A DNA stretch of 64,000 nucleotides from Isoetes taiwanensis (GCA_021234155.1 JAJEKV010000001.1:37372826-37436825); one strand, 5' to 3'. Shown: positions 46,999-61,017, counted from the stretch's first letter. Numbers and translations are program-made. The notes: a model not told the origin generated them from the letters alone.

Positions 46999-49900
46999 CT
47001 AGTTATGGTGTGCCGCTGCTTTCGCTTTTTAGTAGTAATTTGTAGGGGTGGTTGTTTTGTAGTTGCATTGTGTTTTTATTGGATAGAGGGCAAGTGATCT
47101 AAGTGATGATTGGGAATGGATTATGTCTAAATCTTTGGAATAGAATCTTTTGGTATGATCCGACTATGTCTGAAGAGGGGATAAGGTTTAATATGGGAGG
47201 GATTTGATGTCAAATTAAACATTGTTGTTACACTCTTATTGAAGTATAGATATTTCTATGGATCTGTGGAAGATAAGATTCCAATGCACCATGTCCCATA
47301 TTTATTAGAACATCACATAAGGTGAACATTGGCTAGATTTATTGTCATGAGAGGTCCCATTTCCTTAGTACAACGACAAATAAGCACAATCGAAAACCTC
47401 ATTTTTGCAATAATGTTGTTGAATAATGGAATGATATACAATTGGGCATCCAATGTTTTAGCGAGAGTCCCGGTCACCTCGCTTGTTTATCCATATATGT
47501 CCAAACACAATATAAGCAATAGCATAAAAGAGAATGCATATATCGCTTAGAGAACATTATTATTCAGCCCAAGAGGAGTAATGTGGCATGCTTTTAGGAG
47601 TAAGATTTCTCTGCCAATGAGAAGCAATAGAACAACAAATAAGATGATAATAAGTATGGTTACTATAGATAACTCATTGTAAATAGCTTTTGGGACCGAT
47701 GTCAGATAACAAAGCTAACATAACACTCTTTCACGATAAGTGTTAAGTTTTATCCACAAATTGCAAATGTTAAAAGTAAAATTTCATCCACAAACTTAGA
47801 TTAGAATTTGTATGAAGAATATACTTACTTAAGAAATATATATACTAAAATATGCAATCAAACCATCAAACTTTGAAGCCTAGAAGTATTCTTTGCTCAA
47901 CAAATGGCTAATTGTTGAGTTCATCAAAGTGCATCCCCGATTATGTGTACTTTGTGGTTTTGAATCCTCCCCGATTCTCTCCTCAAGGGTAAGTTTGATA
48001 TTTTGATTGTCCCAAACGCTATGTGATATTTTGATTGTCCCAAATGTTGGCAAAGATGGCTCGCATAGATAATAGTTACTTATGTGTTTTAAAGACTAAA
48101 ATGTCAAAAGAAAAATTCATCCACAAACTTAGATTAAAATTTATGCAACCAAAATTTTGCACAAAGAGGATGCAACCAAACCATCTAGCTTTGAAGCCTA
48201 GAAGTTGTTCTTTGCTCAACAAATAACCGATGCAACCAAACCATCTAACTTTGAAGCCTAGAAGTTGTTCTTTGCTCAACAAATAACTAATTATTTTCAT
48301 TAAAGTGCATCCTTGACTATGTATACTTTGTGGTTTTGAATCCTTCTTGAATTGTCTCCTCAAGGGTAAGTTTGATATTTTGATTGTCCTAAATGTTGGC
48401 AGCCAAGTGGCTATGGCACAAATAATGCATGCTTATAGCTTCTAAAATCTAATGATACATCCGAGGACATATTTTGAAATGTAACTTCATGCATGCATTT
48501 ATCCCCATGTAAAACCTTTTGGTCCAGTCCATAACTTGTTGAAACCGCAAACGTTGAAGGAAATCAAACTATGTTCGCCCGGTTCCTTGCAAAATGCTCA
48601 AGCCTTAAGAGTCATGCACTTAAGGTCCGAGGACATATTCTGAAATATTTAACTTCATGCATGCCTAGTAGACCACCTACACTTACGATTTAGTTACTTT
48701 CATTATGCAATATGAAAAATTGTACAGTTACCCTCATTATGCAATATGAAAAACTATACAGTATGATCTGCACATGATCTGCACGCCTGTCTTAATTTGC
48801 CTGGACATATGTATCTACTTGGCTTAATTTGGCTGAATTAGCTAGATACACCTTCAACTTAAGGCTACAATTACCTTCATTATGTAATATAAAGAACTGC
48901 ATAATATGATCCGTGACGGTTGTCTTGATTTTCCTAGACATATCTCGCCCCACCTATCTTAATTTGCCTGAGTCAGCCAGGTACACCTTCAATTTAAGGC
49001 TAACAACAATAGATTAATGTCGATTTCATCATGGAGCGGCTTCCCTTCGAATTCCATGCAAGAGAAATGATTAGGTAACGCATTAATGAAGCTTGCAAAA
49101 ATTCACAATGTTTGCAAATGAGCATACATCCAACTTTTGCAAACAATATTGCATCTAGAAACATCAGTATTGGAAGACTAAAATATGTATAGCTACTCTT
49201 TTATTGACTACCTTTAAGTCTACAACTACTCTTTTGTTGACTGGCTTTGAGTAATGATTAACATGGATCCATGATGTCAACCATTCAAGTCAATGGAACA
49301 TCTTTAAGCATGCTCCTTGGCTTACTCTATGAAGCGTAAGGTAGCAAAGTAAAAATTGTCCTTTCTCTTCGTGGAATTTTTACGCTTAGTATGTCCTTCC
49401 ACTTTGCGTGATAGGCTAAAGCTAGTACACATGTGCTAAAAAAAGTTTATCAAAGAAGAAATAATAAGTCACCAAGTCTTGAAGGTTTGCTAGATCTGCA
49501 AGAAAAATCATCCATGTAAAATAAGGATGTTCAGCTGCAGACAGTTTGCCTCTTTTAAACTCAGGCTTTATAATGCTTCTGGAACTCCAACTGAAGCTTG
49601 TGTGTGATGATGTACATTTATAAACTAATGCAATAAGCTACAAATTGTAGATCTGAAGTGATATTCCAAAGCTTGACCTAGCTCTTATCTTGACAGTCAA
49701 GTAGCTCTAGAGACCAGCTTGAATCTCGGGTCCAAAGATACCCACGCTTATCTTACATATGTTAAATGTGGAGAATTTACAATAACCAATCCACTTAGCT
49801 CTACGTGCATGTTAATGATTTGGCAAGGATATGCTTGGAAGCTTCAAGTAGGGGAAGTACACTCCTAAACAACCCACAAAATTCATCCACAACATCATGC

Positions 49901-52900
49901 TAAACTATAGTTTATCCTACAGATTCAAAAATGTCATAGTCAATGGTCTATAATGTATATCTGGTGGTTTATTGCCAGAAGATATTTTGCACAGAAATTG
50001 CAGTAGGCACTTAAAATGATATGACAAACAACGCTATGTTAAACACTTAAAATGATATGACAAACAACGCTATGTTAAACATCTGTCCAGAAAGTGACAA
50101 CAATTAAGTTCTTACCTCTAGAGTCGCATTGCTTGTAGTGCCAAATGAGCTATGCAAAACGCTTCTGAAAGAGACAAAGTCCCATGTCATTGGGAAGGGG
50201 AAACCAAGGGACAAAACTAAGGAGACTTACAGAGATTAGCCAAACACATCCAAATATCCATAGATTGCACTATGACCTTGGGCTGTGGGTTGCATTCACC
50301 AGTTTGGCCTATACATTTTGATACATCATCAAAACTTCTAAAACAGAGAGAGATTTATTTGTTGTTGCCAAAGAGTGACACCAAGGAGGTACCTAAACTT
50401 CAGCTTGGTTTCCTTTCTTCAGCAGACACTGGGCTATTTGATGCTATGGCATATATAAGCCATAGTCGCGCTAATTTCTTTTGGTTGGTTCTCTCAGAGT
50501 TCTAGTTTAGGTGCTTATACCTACTGTTGTAGTTATCTTTTTCATCCTATATAGCATTCTCCAATAGAGCTCTTCAACTCTCGACTTTTTCTTGAGATAA
50601 CTCCTTGTCTGCTAGCATGCCTCTCAAGATTCCAAAGCAATAATCTTTTCAAATTCTGAGTGAGGCCCATTAATTCTGAAATGGATTAAATCTGGTAGTG
50701 ACCATGTTCCCCAATGGCACTTTCAGGACAGTCAGTAAAGGAAACCTTGTATGTGTCTAGATATGTGCAGATAGTGAAGAGTGGTGCTCTTGAGGCCTTA
50801 GCATGGGAATTAATAAGTCAAACTTAAATAACAAAAGAAAGAATTACCAATACAATCTCTAGTTATCAAATGCCATGACAACTCAAACTTACATTTCCAC
50901 CCGTAGATTCCTTCTTTACATTTTGAGACACATCATTCAATGCTTTTACTTGGCGTTTCACTTCACCTGTGAAACTAACCTAGTCGGGCCACAAATCTTT
51001 ACAAAGAGAAAAATCCAAAGACATTTCATAAATGCGTAACTTCATGATAAGAACCATCATCATGATCGCAGAAACATAAAGATGCCTAAAGCATCATCTC
51101 AAGCGATGCTTTAATTCTCAAAGTCAATCAACCGTAAAAAGAGTGGGCTAATAACTAACTTCGTGACTCCCAAATAATCGTAGAAAATTAAGTAGGTGCA
51201 ACGTATTTAAAAATACCAAGTACTACAATGATTCATTCATTGTTAATATTAGATAAACCGCCTCATTCGTGATAAAGAGGACATGAATGCAAGTTGCAAC
51301 CAATTGAATAGCAATCAGCAATCTAGCTTAGAAGCATGGGACACTAATCATTAGCAATGTAATCAAATGGCATATAGACCTTGAATGATGGCATGCATGC
51401 CGAGATGCTATGCATCCCTCAAAGGAAAAAATTCAATTCCTATCTCAAAGGATCGAGAGGTCGCTGCCATATGAGAACAAAAGAAAATATGCGTGAAATG
51501 TCTAAACAAAATGAACAAAATGTTTGTTTAACGTATACATCATCTATATGACATGCAATATTGTTGAGCAAGCTAGACCAAGGCATAACAACGCCAAGTA
51601 CCATATACGCTTAGATTGATGTAACCAAAGAAGCACCTAGAAGAAAATATCATCAAAAGAAATTAAGAACACTAACCTTTTAATGAAAAGCCAAAGTGCC
51701 ATTGCTAATTTTTGCTCTTACATTGCCTAAACCCGATACACGGAATAAAGAAAATAGGTCTGCCTTGTGTAAGTTTAGTCGTTGTAGATGGGAGGATGCA
51801 CCGCAAAACGTAACACAACAGTAAAAAACGCCAATGATGTGCATCCATGAATAGAAATAAGTTAAAAAGTGAATATGTTAAATTCACAAACGCAGAGATT
51901 AATTTCGAGGAGCCTACTATCCGCACATTCATCTTCACAACAACAGATTGATCGAAGCCCAAGCTATCCAAGAGATATTCACCTAAATGTCAAAAAATTC
52001 AGGCTTTCCCTAAATCACATTTTTTTTTTTCCAAATGAACTTCTCCAAACGAATTAGAGTAATCACAATTGATCTATCCTTCCAATTAAGTGTCGCGGCA
52101 TGCATGGAAAATTTTGGTCTTCTTTGTGAAAGCACAAAGGAGAGCAAGCTAGTATTATTTAAACATGAAAGTCTAGAACAATCCTCTATATGTAGTGCAT
52201 CCAAGAACATTCTAGATTGTAATCTAGAGATTATAAGTGAAAATCACCAAGAGGACTATCTATACCTCTTAAATTACCCGCAACTTTGTCTTGCAAACCG
52301 GTCCCTATAAAATGCCGGGTGCTCTTATCAATCCGCCTCGCAAAAAGAATTAGAAAACAATCGTAATACATATGGGCCTAGCAAAATTACAATGGCATGT
52401 CTACCATCACTTTAGGACGTGATAATGGAAAATCTTGGCAATCATATAACAAAATCAAATCAAGCTTCAGGAAGCATAAACCCTAAATGCTTCACATCTT
52501 CAGCCGATCTTGATCAACTGATCCCTGCATGGCTTGAGAAATCGTGGCATGGATTCTCTTTGCCATAAAAAGCCATCAAAAACATAAGGACCCCAAAAAT
52601 CATAAATGAAACAACTTCTTCGATTTCTGGAAAATCAAAATTTTTCACCGGAGTAAGCTCTCCCCAGATGATCCGACAGTGCTAGAAATTTTTCCCTTAG
52701 GCGTCTTCTTCTGCTTCTCGCAGTGATTAAAATTTTAAAATCTGGTCTGCAGAGGATCGTCAGCTACAATCTATGTGGCAGATGCTTGAAATCGGATGGA
52801 TATAAGATCATTCGACACCTTTGCAGCTTTCCAACTCGGAGCAAGGGCGGATGATAATCGCCACCTGAACCAAAAAGCCCTTCAAAATGATACCATAAAA

Positions 52901-53042
52901 AACTTGTCCCGATTTTTGAAGAACGGAAATATTTCCCGCGCAAAAAACCCAAGAAATCTTAGGAAATCAATTAAAAAAAAAATCCAAAAACATTTTCCAC
53001 CATACCGGAAAATCCCAAATTAACAAGATTGATGCATCCACA
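46999..53042 (-). mobile_element. Helitron, second copy, without the Helentron-like insert
   Basis: The same ends (CTAG at 46999-47002; GA|TGCATCC at 53041) and the same interior as 24249-30961. It is shorter because the 682-bp element at 24784-25465 is absent. The empty site AGAGAATGCATATATCGC is intact. The terminal hairpin reads GTGCCGCTGCTTTCGC here and no longer pairs, which may be a consensus error in a GC-rich hairpin. Confidence 0.87.
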
Positions 53043-56000
53043 GACCCAGCTGAAAGGAAAATCCAATGGAAAGAAATAGATGACTAGTTGAAAGGGGAAA
53101 AACTTGATAATGTGTTAATGTCAGGTGACTTTAACAACACCCCCTGCATGGGATTAAAAAATTGGGCAAGAAGATTAATATGACTGGCAATGAAAGAGTA
53201 AGCTGGGATAGACTCATGGAGAATTTTTGCTATATCACACCCTCATCCTCTAATCTATTCTATTCTAATACTTACTATTGAAGTAACAATAGGAAAGGGG
53301 ATCAAAGAGTTTTTTGTCTGCTGGATGGATTTTATATTTGCAATAAGACCTTGGGCTCATGGAATAATGTAGTTGTCACCGGTGATCTCTGCAATTGACA
53401 TCAGACCACTTCCCTCAAGTGCTGGAGAGGATAGATGGAGGTAGTAAAGGGAGGGATAATATCCCCTCCAAATTTAACACAGACCTGCTAAAAAATCGCA
53501 AATTCTATAGGGACTTCAAGGAATATTATCAAGAGCTGCATCTGGCCATGAAAACAGAATCCATGAAAGGCTTCCTTGACAAGATGAAGAAATGTAAGGC
53601 ATAGATCAAACAATGGGGGAAGGAATGGTACAGGGGAAAAAAAAGGAAAAGTAATATCTACAATGAGATCAAAACTATCCGAAAAGATTTGCTCTTGGAT
53701 AAGGACAATAGCTTGTTACAAAGTAAAGAAAGTAGATTGGCAATTCAGGTCAAAAGGTATTGAAGAAGAGGAAGCCAAATCTCTGGCTGTAAGAAGTAGA
53801 TGCACATACATTAATAACATGGATCAAGGAAGCTCTTTTTTTTCGTGGTAGCTAAGAGCAGAATTCTGAACAATGGTATAATGAGGGTCAGAGATAACAC
53901 AGGCAAATGGATTGATAATCAAAAAGAAATTGGAAGTTTCTTTCGTGAAGAGTACTCAAAAATGTTTGATGAACACCCAGTTGATCAAGACAAATTACAA
54001 ACCTTTTTTGAGAAGATTCCAAGGGCAGAGAAAAACATTGAGAATGAGAAAATTTTGAAAGTACCAATGGAAAAATAAATTTTGGAAACTTTCAAAACAA
54101 TGGCCAAGGGTAAGAGCCCTGGCCCAGATGGTTTGCAACCAAAATTCTATGTGGAATTATGGAAAACTATGAAGGAGGATCTAACCACCTTTTTTCAAGG
54201 TGCATGGAAGGCAAACACATTGATCCCGGCAATCAATGCTGGCCATCTAGTATTTATTCTAAAGGATGATAATGCTAAGCAGCTGGGGAGACCGGCGCTC
54301 CATCACCCTTACTAATACTAGCTACAAAGTGCTAGCCAAATCCTTGCCAATAGGATTCAATGTGTCCTTATGAAGATTATCAGCCCATGTCAATCATCAT
54401 TCCTTCCCCATAGAAATATTTTGGACAATTATATAGGAGCTGCTGAGGGATTGCATAACAAACTGACAGATCAGAGACGCCTGCTCCTAAAGCTAGATTT
54501 TCAGCGTGCATATGACACAATCAATTGGGATTCCTTAAAAATGCCATGAATCACCTAGGTTTCTCTGCTTTGGTTTGTAATAAGGAGATGAGCATGAACG
54601 TCACTGCCTCCTCTGCTCTTTTTATAAGTACAAGGGAAAAAAAGAAGGGAAAAGCAGAATATCTACAATGAGATCAAAACTATCCCGAAAGATTTGCTCT
54701 TGATAGGACAATAGCTTGTTACAAAGTAAAGAAAGTAGATTGGCAATTCAAGTCAAAGGTATTGAAGAAGAGGAAGCCAAATCGGGCTGTAAGAAGTAGA
54801 TGCACATACATTAATAACATGGATAAAGGAAGCCAAAAAGAAATTGGAAGTTTTTTCGGAAGAGTACTCAAAAAATGTTTTGTGAACACCCGGTTGATCA
54901 AGACAAACTAAAAACTTTTTGAGAAGATCCTAAGAGCATAGAAAACATTGAGGATGAGGAAATTTCGAAAGTACCAATGGAAAAAGAAATTTTGAAACTT
55001 TCAAAACAATGGCCAAGGGTAAGAGCCCCGCCCGATGAGTTTGTAAACCTAATTCTATGTGGAATTCTTGGAAACTATGAAGGAGGATCTAACCACCTTT
55101 TTTTTCAAGGTGCATGGAAGGCAAACACATTGATCCCAAAGAATCAATGCTGGCCATATAGCATTAATTCTAAAGGTTGATAATGTCGAAAGCAACTGGG
55201 GAGACCGGGCGCCCCATCACCCTTACTAATACTAGCTACAAAGTGCTAGCCAAATCCTTACCAAAAAGGATTCAATGTGTCCTTATGAAGATTATCAGCC
55301 CATGTCAATCAAAGATTCCTTCCCCATAGAAATATTTTGGACAATTATATAGGAGCCGGCCGAGGGATTGCATTGAAAAACCGAGAGATCAGAGACGCCG
55401 CTCCTAAAGCTAGATTTTCAACGCATATGACACAATCAATTGGGATTTCCTTAAAAATGCCATGAATCATCCGGGTTTCTCCGATTTGATTTGTAATAAG
55501 GTGATGAGCATGAACATCACCGCCTCCCTTTGCCCTTCTTATAAATGGTACTCCCACAAGCCCTGCTTTGAATGTAGAAGAGGTAAAGAGTGGCTGCCCC
55601 CCGCACCCCTATCTATTTCTTATTGTAGCGCATATGGTAACTAGAATGGCCCCAACTTTGCATGAAAGGAAGAAGATCAGTTGTTTAAACCGCCAAAGGA
55701 GAATGGATCTTTTGTTCTTATGCAATATGTCGACGATACTTTTGCTTTTCTTAAAGTCGGTGATGATAGCTTGAAAATCTTTTCTCGAAGTCCTCTAGTT
55801 TGTTGGGGAAGCTTGTGGGTGCAACTCAACAAGGCAAAAGTGCTATCATGTGAGATACAAACAAACTGAACCTGGAAGGCATCAAAGTCATTGGCCAAAA
55901 GGAAGCCACAAAGATTCTGGGAATCCCAATTGCCCTAAATATGTCTATCAAAGTATTATGGGACCAGATAGTTACTAGGACTAAAAGGAAAGTGATATTA

Positions 56001-56978
56001 TACCCCTCTTCCCTTTCCCTAACTGGAAGAGTGGAAATTGCAAATGCAGTCATTGCAAGTACACACATTTTTCTTCTCCTCAGCTTTGGTAGCAGATAAA
56101 ACATCTTACAGGAATATCAAACGGGTCATCAGGAAATTCATATGGCAAGGTGCTCATAAAGTGGCATGGAGTGATCTTATCAAGCCAAAAAAGCTGGGGA
56201 GGGGAGGGGATCTTGGTTGCAAAGACTCGTTTACCCAAGCTCAGGCTCTGGCTGCAAAAATGATTTGGAGAGCCATTTACTTAAACAATCCTTCCCCTGC
56301 TCTGAAAATTATCAAGGATTGGGTAGAAGAGTCACATCCAATTGGCAGCCATTGCCTTAGGCATCAACTGCCTGATTCAGCCTTTTTCCAATTCTCTCCC
56401 TTTTTTGGTACCCCAAATATAATCAAAAGAATGATGGAAGCATGGAATGAGGCTGCGCTCTGCTATAGACCCCCAGAAATAGATGCCAGGTTTATTTTGG
56501 CATCCCAAGTTTGCCCCAGAAAACGTTGGTTGTTTGGCTTTTAAACATCACAGAAATATATGCAATAATACAGGGCTGGCATTAGGAAAATAGAGGATTT
56601 GAGGATTGAAAACAGATGGCTAAACTTGAAAGAATTTCAGCCAAGGTCAAAGGATCACTTTTAGATAAATAGATCTTTGCAAATATCATGAACATAGTGG
56701 GTCATCACCAAGAATTGGCACAAGCATCTAATACTTGGACTCTAAATCAAAAGGGAAAATATAGAGTCAGAGATATTTACAAAGGGCTACTGAAGACTAA
56801 ACCATCTCGAGCAAATTCTTTATGGCTGTGTGAGGAAGGAAACTTAGCTGCTACTTGTTGTAAGGGATGGATGGCAAATAAAATAAAGGTTTTTAGATGG
56901 CTGGTGCTGCATCAAAGTCTTCACACAAATTCCATTAGATGCAAATATGATAGTACAGTTAGCAATAAATGCCCCCTA
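53043..56978 (+). mobile_element. LINE B 3' part, second copy
   Basis: It repeats 30962-34919, with the LINE B-specific CTATTCTATTCTAATAC near 53255. YADD reads YVDD near 55727 because CTG reads TCG. The C-terminal zinc-finger part (KVFRWLVLHQSLHTN) is intact to the gypsy LTR. Confidence 0.87.
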
Positions 56979-58495
56979 TGTGACGTTCCAGCACAGTATA
57001 CGGTCCCAGAACGTATACTGTATTGCATCGTCACGCGTACACGCCATCCCGATTGACGTGTACGCCGACGTGTAGCTAGGTAAGTCGCACCCTAGGGGGC
57101 AACTTGCAAGTGTGTGCACATTTATTTATGTGTACACTTTAGCCCACTTAATTAATATAGGCAAGTGGGCCACACCCATTTATCCCACATGCTCGAGGGT
57201 TAATAGAAACCCTAGCCCTAACTTATAGTCTATATAAGGCATCTGAAACCCTAACTTTCCATTTTCGTCCACAGCCTTCTAGAACTCCGTTTTGCTTGCT
57301 CCAAGAGCCAATCTCGACTCTAGAAGTCTGTCTAAGCAGCCTAGCTCATCAGCTTCCCTTTCTAGCTTCATCTTCAAGCAGATCTGCAGCATGGACGCAT
57401 TCAGAGCAGGAGGAGCAAGCCAGGGATTAGGTATTTTGCCAATTCAATAGTCTAATCCGCCTCCCAGGAATAGAGTAAGTAGGGTTAGCCTATTGAATTG
57501 CCCATAGCAGCCATCTAGACCTCTAGATCTCAAGCAATAACTAAAGAACCTAACTCTGTGATTTAGAGTAAATCTTATTCTTTAGTTCTTCTATGATATG
57601 TATGCGATGATGATCTCTGTGGAATCATTGTATTGGGAAGGGGATAGAGGCCTTAAAAAGCCTAGTAGTTGATGCTCCTAGCTAGCCCTCTTTAATGCAC
57701 TATTAAATTCGGCCTGTGTACAAGAGCCACACCTGGTTGTGGGTGGAGGGGCCAGACTGGCTAACAAGGAGGTTCATGTCCTGACTCATGATCACGTCCC
57801 TCTGGTAGTAAAGCCTATCGGGGACTACAGTGCACTAGACCTAATGCTGCTCTGGCATCAAGCAGGTGGGCTTTGCATGGGTTCGACACTCTTGGGGTGG
57901 TGGACACCTTCCATGGAGTTCAGCCGAAGCAGGCAGTGGCCCTCTAGTCACCTTGAGTCAAGATGCCAACCTCCCGGGTGGGAGCAATCTCTACCGCCCC
58001 CATCGAACCGGGGGAGATGCAACCCGTGAGTAGCCCCCTTTGGCTACGATCCAAGTCCCGGCTCAACCTACGCAAGTCCCGAGACCTTTCAGTGGACTAC
58101 CCTATGTTCTTATGCCAGCTAAATCCATTTACCATAAATTCTATCTGCAATGACTTCTAGAGGCCCAAGTCGTCAGTCATCCCCCATGAGTCTGAGCCTT
58201 GGGTAGGATCTCCATATGTGATGTACTGATCTTTGTCTATGCAGATATGTTGTGAGCCATCCTTCGTGATGGTCATGTGATGATGATATATTTGTACTTA
58301 CATGTATGTTTACGCTTCCACAGCTAGGTAGGCCCTGAGGGAGACAGGGTAAAATGACCCCTTCATTCTTCCCACTGGAACTCGTCGAGGTTGCAGTGAT
58401 ACGTGGAGGGCCTTGTATCAGCACGGAGCTGGTATGGGGGATGAACTCCTGTTTGTATACGGTGAGTGCACCGTATATGAGTAGGGGACGTCACA
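56979..58495 (+). repeat. 5' LTR of gypsy copy 2, 1517 bp
   Basis: TGTGACGTTCC to GACGTCACA, with inverted ends TGTGACG/CGTCACA as in the solo LTR. The TATA box TATATAAG is at 57231-57238. Confidence 0.85.
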
Positions 58496-58496
58496 G

Positions 58497-58508
58497 TGGT
58501 ATCAGAGC
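58497..58508 (+). other. Primer-binding site for initiator tRNA-Met
   Basis: TGGTATCAGAGC, one base after the LTR end. It is the standard PBS of many plant Ty1/copia elements and Ty3 chromoviruses. Confidence 0.88.
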
Positions 58509-58675
58509 AATGTTCTTGGAGACCAAGAGCAAAGCACTGGCCATGCTCCCAGTAGTACTAACCTAGTAGAATTCTCAAACCTCGAAAAAGTGGGAAAAAA
58601 TTTTCTCATTTTTTGTAGTTTATGCTAATCTAGTAACAGTTAGAAATTGAACTAAAATCTCACTAAGTGTGGAAA

Positions 58676-58956
58676 TTACTCATGGTATGCGCCAGAGCAT
58701 CGACCTAAAATTTAGGTCAAGCCCCAGACGCACACCATGAGTAACTGGCCATAATCACCTTGAAACTTGATGAATTTTAACAAGATAATATGCTAGATCG
58801 AGTTTTAAGGTAAGAATTAGTTAGATTTGTATATCACACCCCTAGGAATATGTCTAGAAGTTATATAATTTTAGTCAAAAATGCAAAATTACTCACAGTA
58901 TGCGCCAGAGCCTTGATCTAAATATTAGGTCAGCCCTCTAGCGACACCATGAGTAA
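58676..58956. repeat. Palindromes 1 and 2 upstream of ORF1 (copy 2)
   Basis: Units at 58676-58744 and 58889-58956, with TTACTCA...TGAGTAA outer arms, GCGCC/GGCGC-like inner bases and a central CCTAAA(A/T)TTTAGG-type palindrome. Confidence 0.8.
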
Positions 58957-59057
58957 TTCTACTTAGAAAACTCTAAAGAAAGTACATGTTTTAAGTTAAT
59001 AGGTGCCTTGACACATGAAAATGAGCAACTTAGAATTTGACCTAAAATTTGTCAAAC

Positions 59058-59065
59058 TATAAATA
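59058..59065 (+). promoter_or_regulatory. TATA box upstream of the H3-like ORF, copy 2
   Basis: TATAAATA, with sequence and distance to the ATG (about 88 bp) the same as in copy 1. Confidence 0.55.
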
Positions 59066-59152
59066 GACTAAAACCCTTCCTGTCTAGAAGTTAGCTCCCC
59101 CATTTCGAGGCGATTTTTGGGCGCCAGAGCTCCGATTGACGTGAAGTAAAGC

Positions 59153-60400
59153 ATGGCGCGCACCAAACAAACTGCTCGGAAGTATCGACCAGGCGAACAG
59201 CCCGGTACTAAGATAAGAGGCGATACAACAGCCTACTTCGAGGCGACTTCTCGCCGAGGAGAATTTAACTCCCATCAGTGAGGAGAGTATTTTAGAGGAG
59301 CTACAGGAGGAGGGATCTGAGCAAGGATCACTAGAAGACCTGGCTGACCTCATCAACCAGGACTTAGATGAAGCAGAGGTGGAAGCAGAGGGCTCAACAG
59401 ATGAGGAAACTCAAGAAGTATTCGAGGAAATTGAAGAGGAGATACAACAACAAGAGAGAGCGGAACAGGAGCAGGCTGCTAAGGAGCAGGAGGAGCAGAA
59501 GGAGCCAACTCCCGGGCCGACCCTGGAGGAAGAACTCGAGGCCTGGATCCAAACCGTAAGGCAAAGCTACAAAACAAGAAAAGGAGAAAGGTCGAGAAGA
59601 AGAGAAAGCGCGGAAGAACGGAGGCGGAGGAGAAGAAGAAACTCAAGGGCAAAGGCAAGGAGGAGCCCAAGAGGAAGATCAAGAAGACACCTACGGCCAA
59701 GCTCGCCATCAACGAACGTCACCCCCGACCAGCCACCGGCCCCTCTCGATGACTTAAACCGATGAAGATTACGACCCTAATCAAGAGGTAGGAGCTCCTC
59801 CAAACCCGCAGATGAGGATCGGACAGACCGGATCGGCATGTACAAGCACCCCCACCCTACCCAACGCGGGGGAGAAGGACAAAGATCCAAGAGGCCACCC
59901 CAGGCCGCCGGGGAGTCTTATGTGGTAGACCATCGCAGGGGTCTACGAGGAAGAAGCTAAAAGGAGTACCAGAATTCAGGAAGAAGTGGGAGGCCTACAA
60001 CTACTACTATCAGGCGAACAAGGTCACGTACATCGAAGGAGGACGGCCATCGAAGAAGAAGACTCTCAAGCCACCTCCTGAGAAATCCATTCCCCCAAAG
60101 AAGCCAATAGCCAGGAAAGCCGGATCGAAACTATCACAAGCCGTTCGAGAGATTTGACACTTTCAGAGAGGCTACGGCCTTCTCATCCCCCGAAAGCACC
60201 ATTCGCCCGTTTTCGTGAAGGAGGTCGCAAAAGAATTGACCACGAGCATGAGGGTCACAGGCGAGATGCTGCTAGCCTTGCAAGAAGCAACTGAGCAGAA
60301 GCTGGTGCAGCATTTTGAAGACTCAAGAGCGTGCGCCATGCATGCCAAGAGAGTGACCCTAATGACCAAGGATATGCAGTTAGCTAGCTATATTAAATAA
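59153..60400 (+). CDS. Retrotransposon ORF1: histone H3-like protein, copy 2 (intact histone fold)
   Basis: It starts MARTKQTARKYRPGEQP, identical to copy 1 at the DNA level for the first 17 codons. The frame then breaks at about 59206 and is mixed up to 60200. From 60215 to the TAA at 60400 one frame runs unbroken with an H3 fold: VKEVAKEL (alpha1 end), TTSMRVT (L1), LALQEATEQKLVQHFEDSRAC (alpha2), HAKRVTLM (L2), KDMQLASYIK (alpha3). Over the stretch corresponding to H3 ALQEA to IQLA, about 25 of 36 residues match canonical H3. The residues of the H3-H3' interface (Cys110, His113, Arg116, Asp123, Leu126 in H3 numbering) are kept. The H3 C-terminus RRIRGERA is replaced by SYIK. L1 has canonical H3 length, so a CENH3-type loop is not indicated. 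Confidence 0.9.
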
Positions 60401-60552
60401 GAAAGATAAAACCTTGTAAATAATAAATTTTGTTAATAAAAAGTTGTTTTGAGTAAATTCTAAGTGCATAAATATTGTTAATTAGGTTGAGTTAGCAATA
60501 ATTGCCTTTTGTTTTAGTTAAATTGCACATTTTATGGCCAAAAAGTGAGAAG

Positions 60553-60823
60553 TTACTCACGGTATGCGCCAGAGCATCGACCTAAATATTAGGTCAGGCC
60601 CCAGGCGCACACCGTGAGTATTTCACATCAAAAGTGGTCTTAACCATCTCCAAACCAGCCAAGTAAGGGTTCAATCTTGCATATCTCGATGAGACCATCA
60701 TGTTTTGACCCTTAGTTTATCATGTTTAGATAAGTTTTGACCAAATAGGGCCAATTTACTCACGGTATGCGCCAGGACCTTGACCTAAATTTTAGGTCAG
60801 CCTTCTAGTGCACACCGTGAGTA
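60553..60823. repeat. Palindromes 3 and 4 between ORF1 and ORF2 (copy 2)
   Basis: Units at 60553-60620 and 60756-60823. Both have TTACTCACGGTATGCGCC as left arm and end ACACCGTGAGTA, with CCTAAAT(A/T)TTAGG in the centre. Unit 4 is better kept than in copy 1. Confidence 0.82.
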
Positions 60824-61017
60824 CTTTCAGCATTATCTCTTTCATGCCACCTCCAATTGACCTCAAATTTGTTATAGTAGGTTCATTAGGTACTCCTATT
60901 CTTGCTCAAACCTTCAAATTAACCTTCAAATCCTCATTTTGACCTTAAAATAGGTGAGAATTGCCAAACCAAAAAATTTTCCAAGTTATTCAAAAATTAG
61001 GGTTTTTCCCTTTTCCT

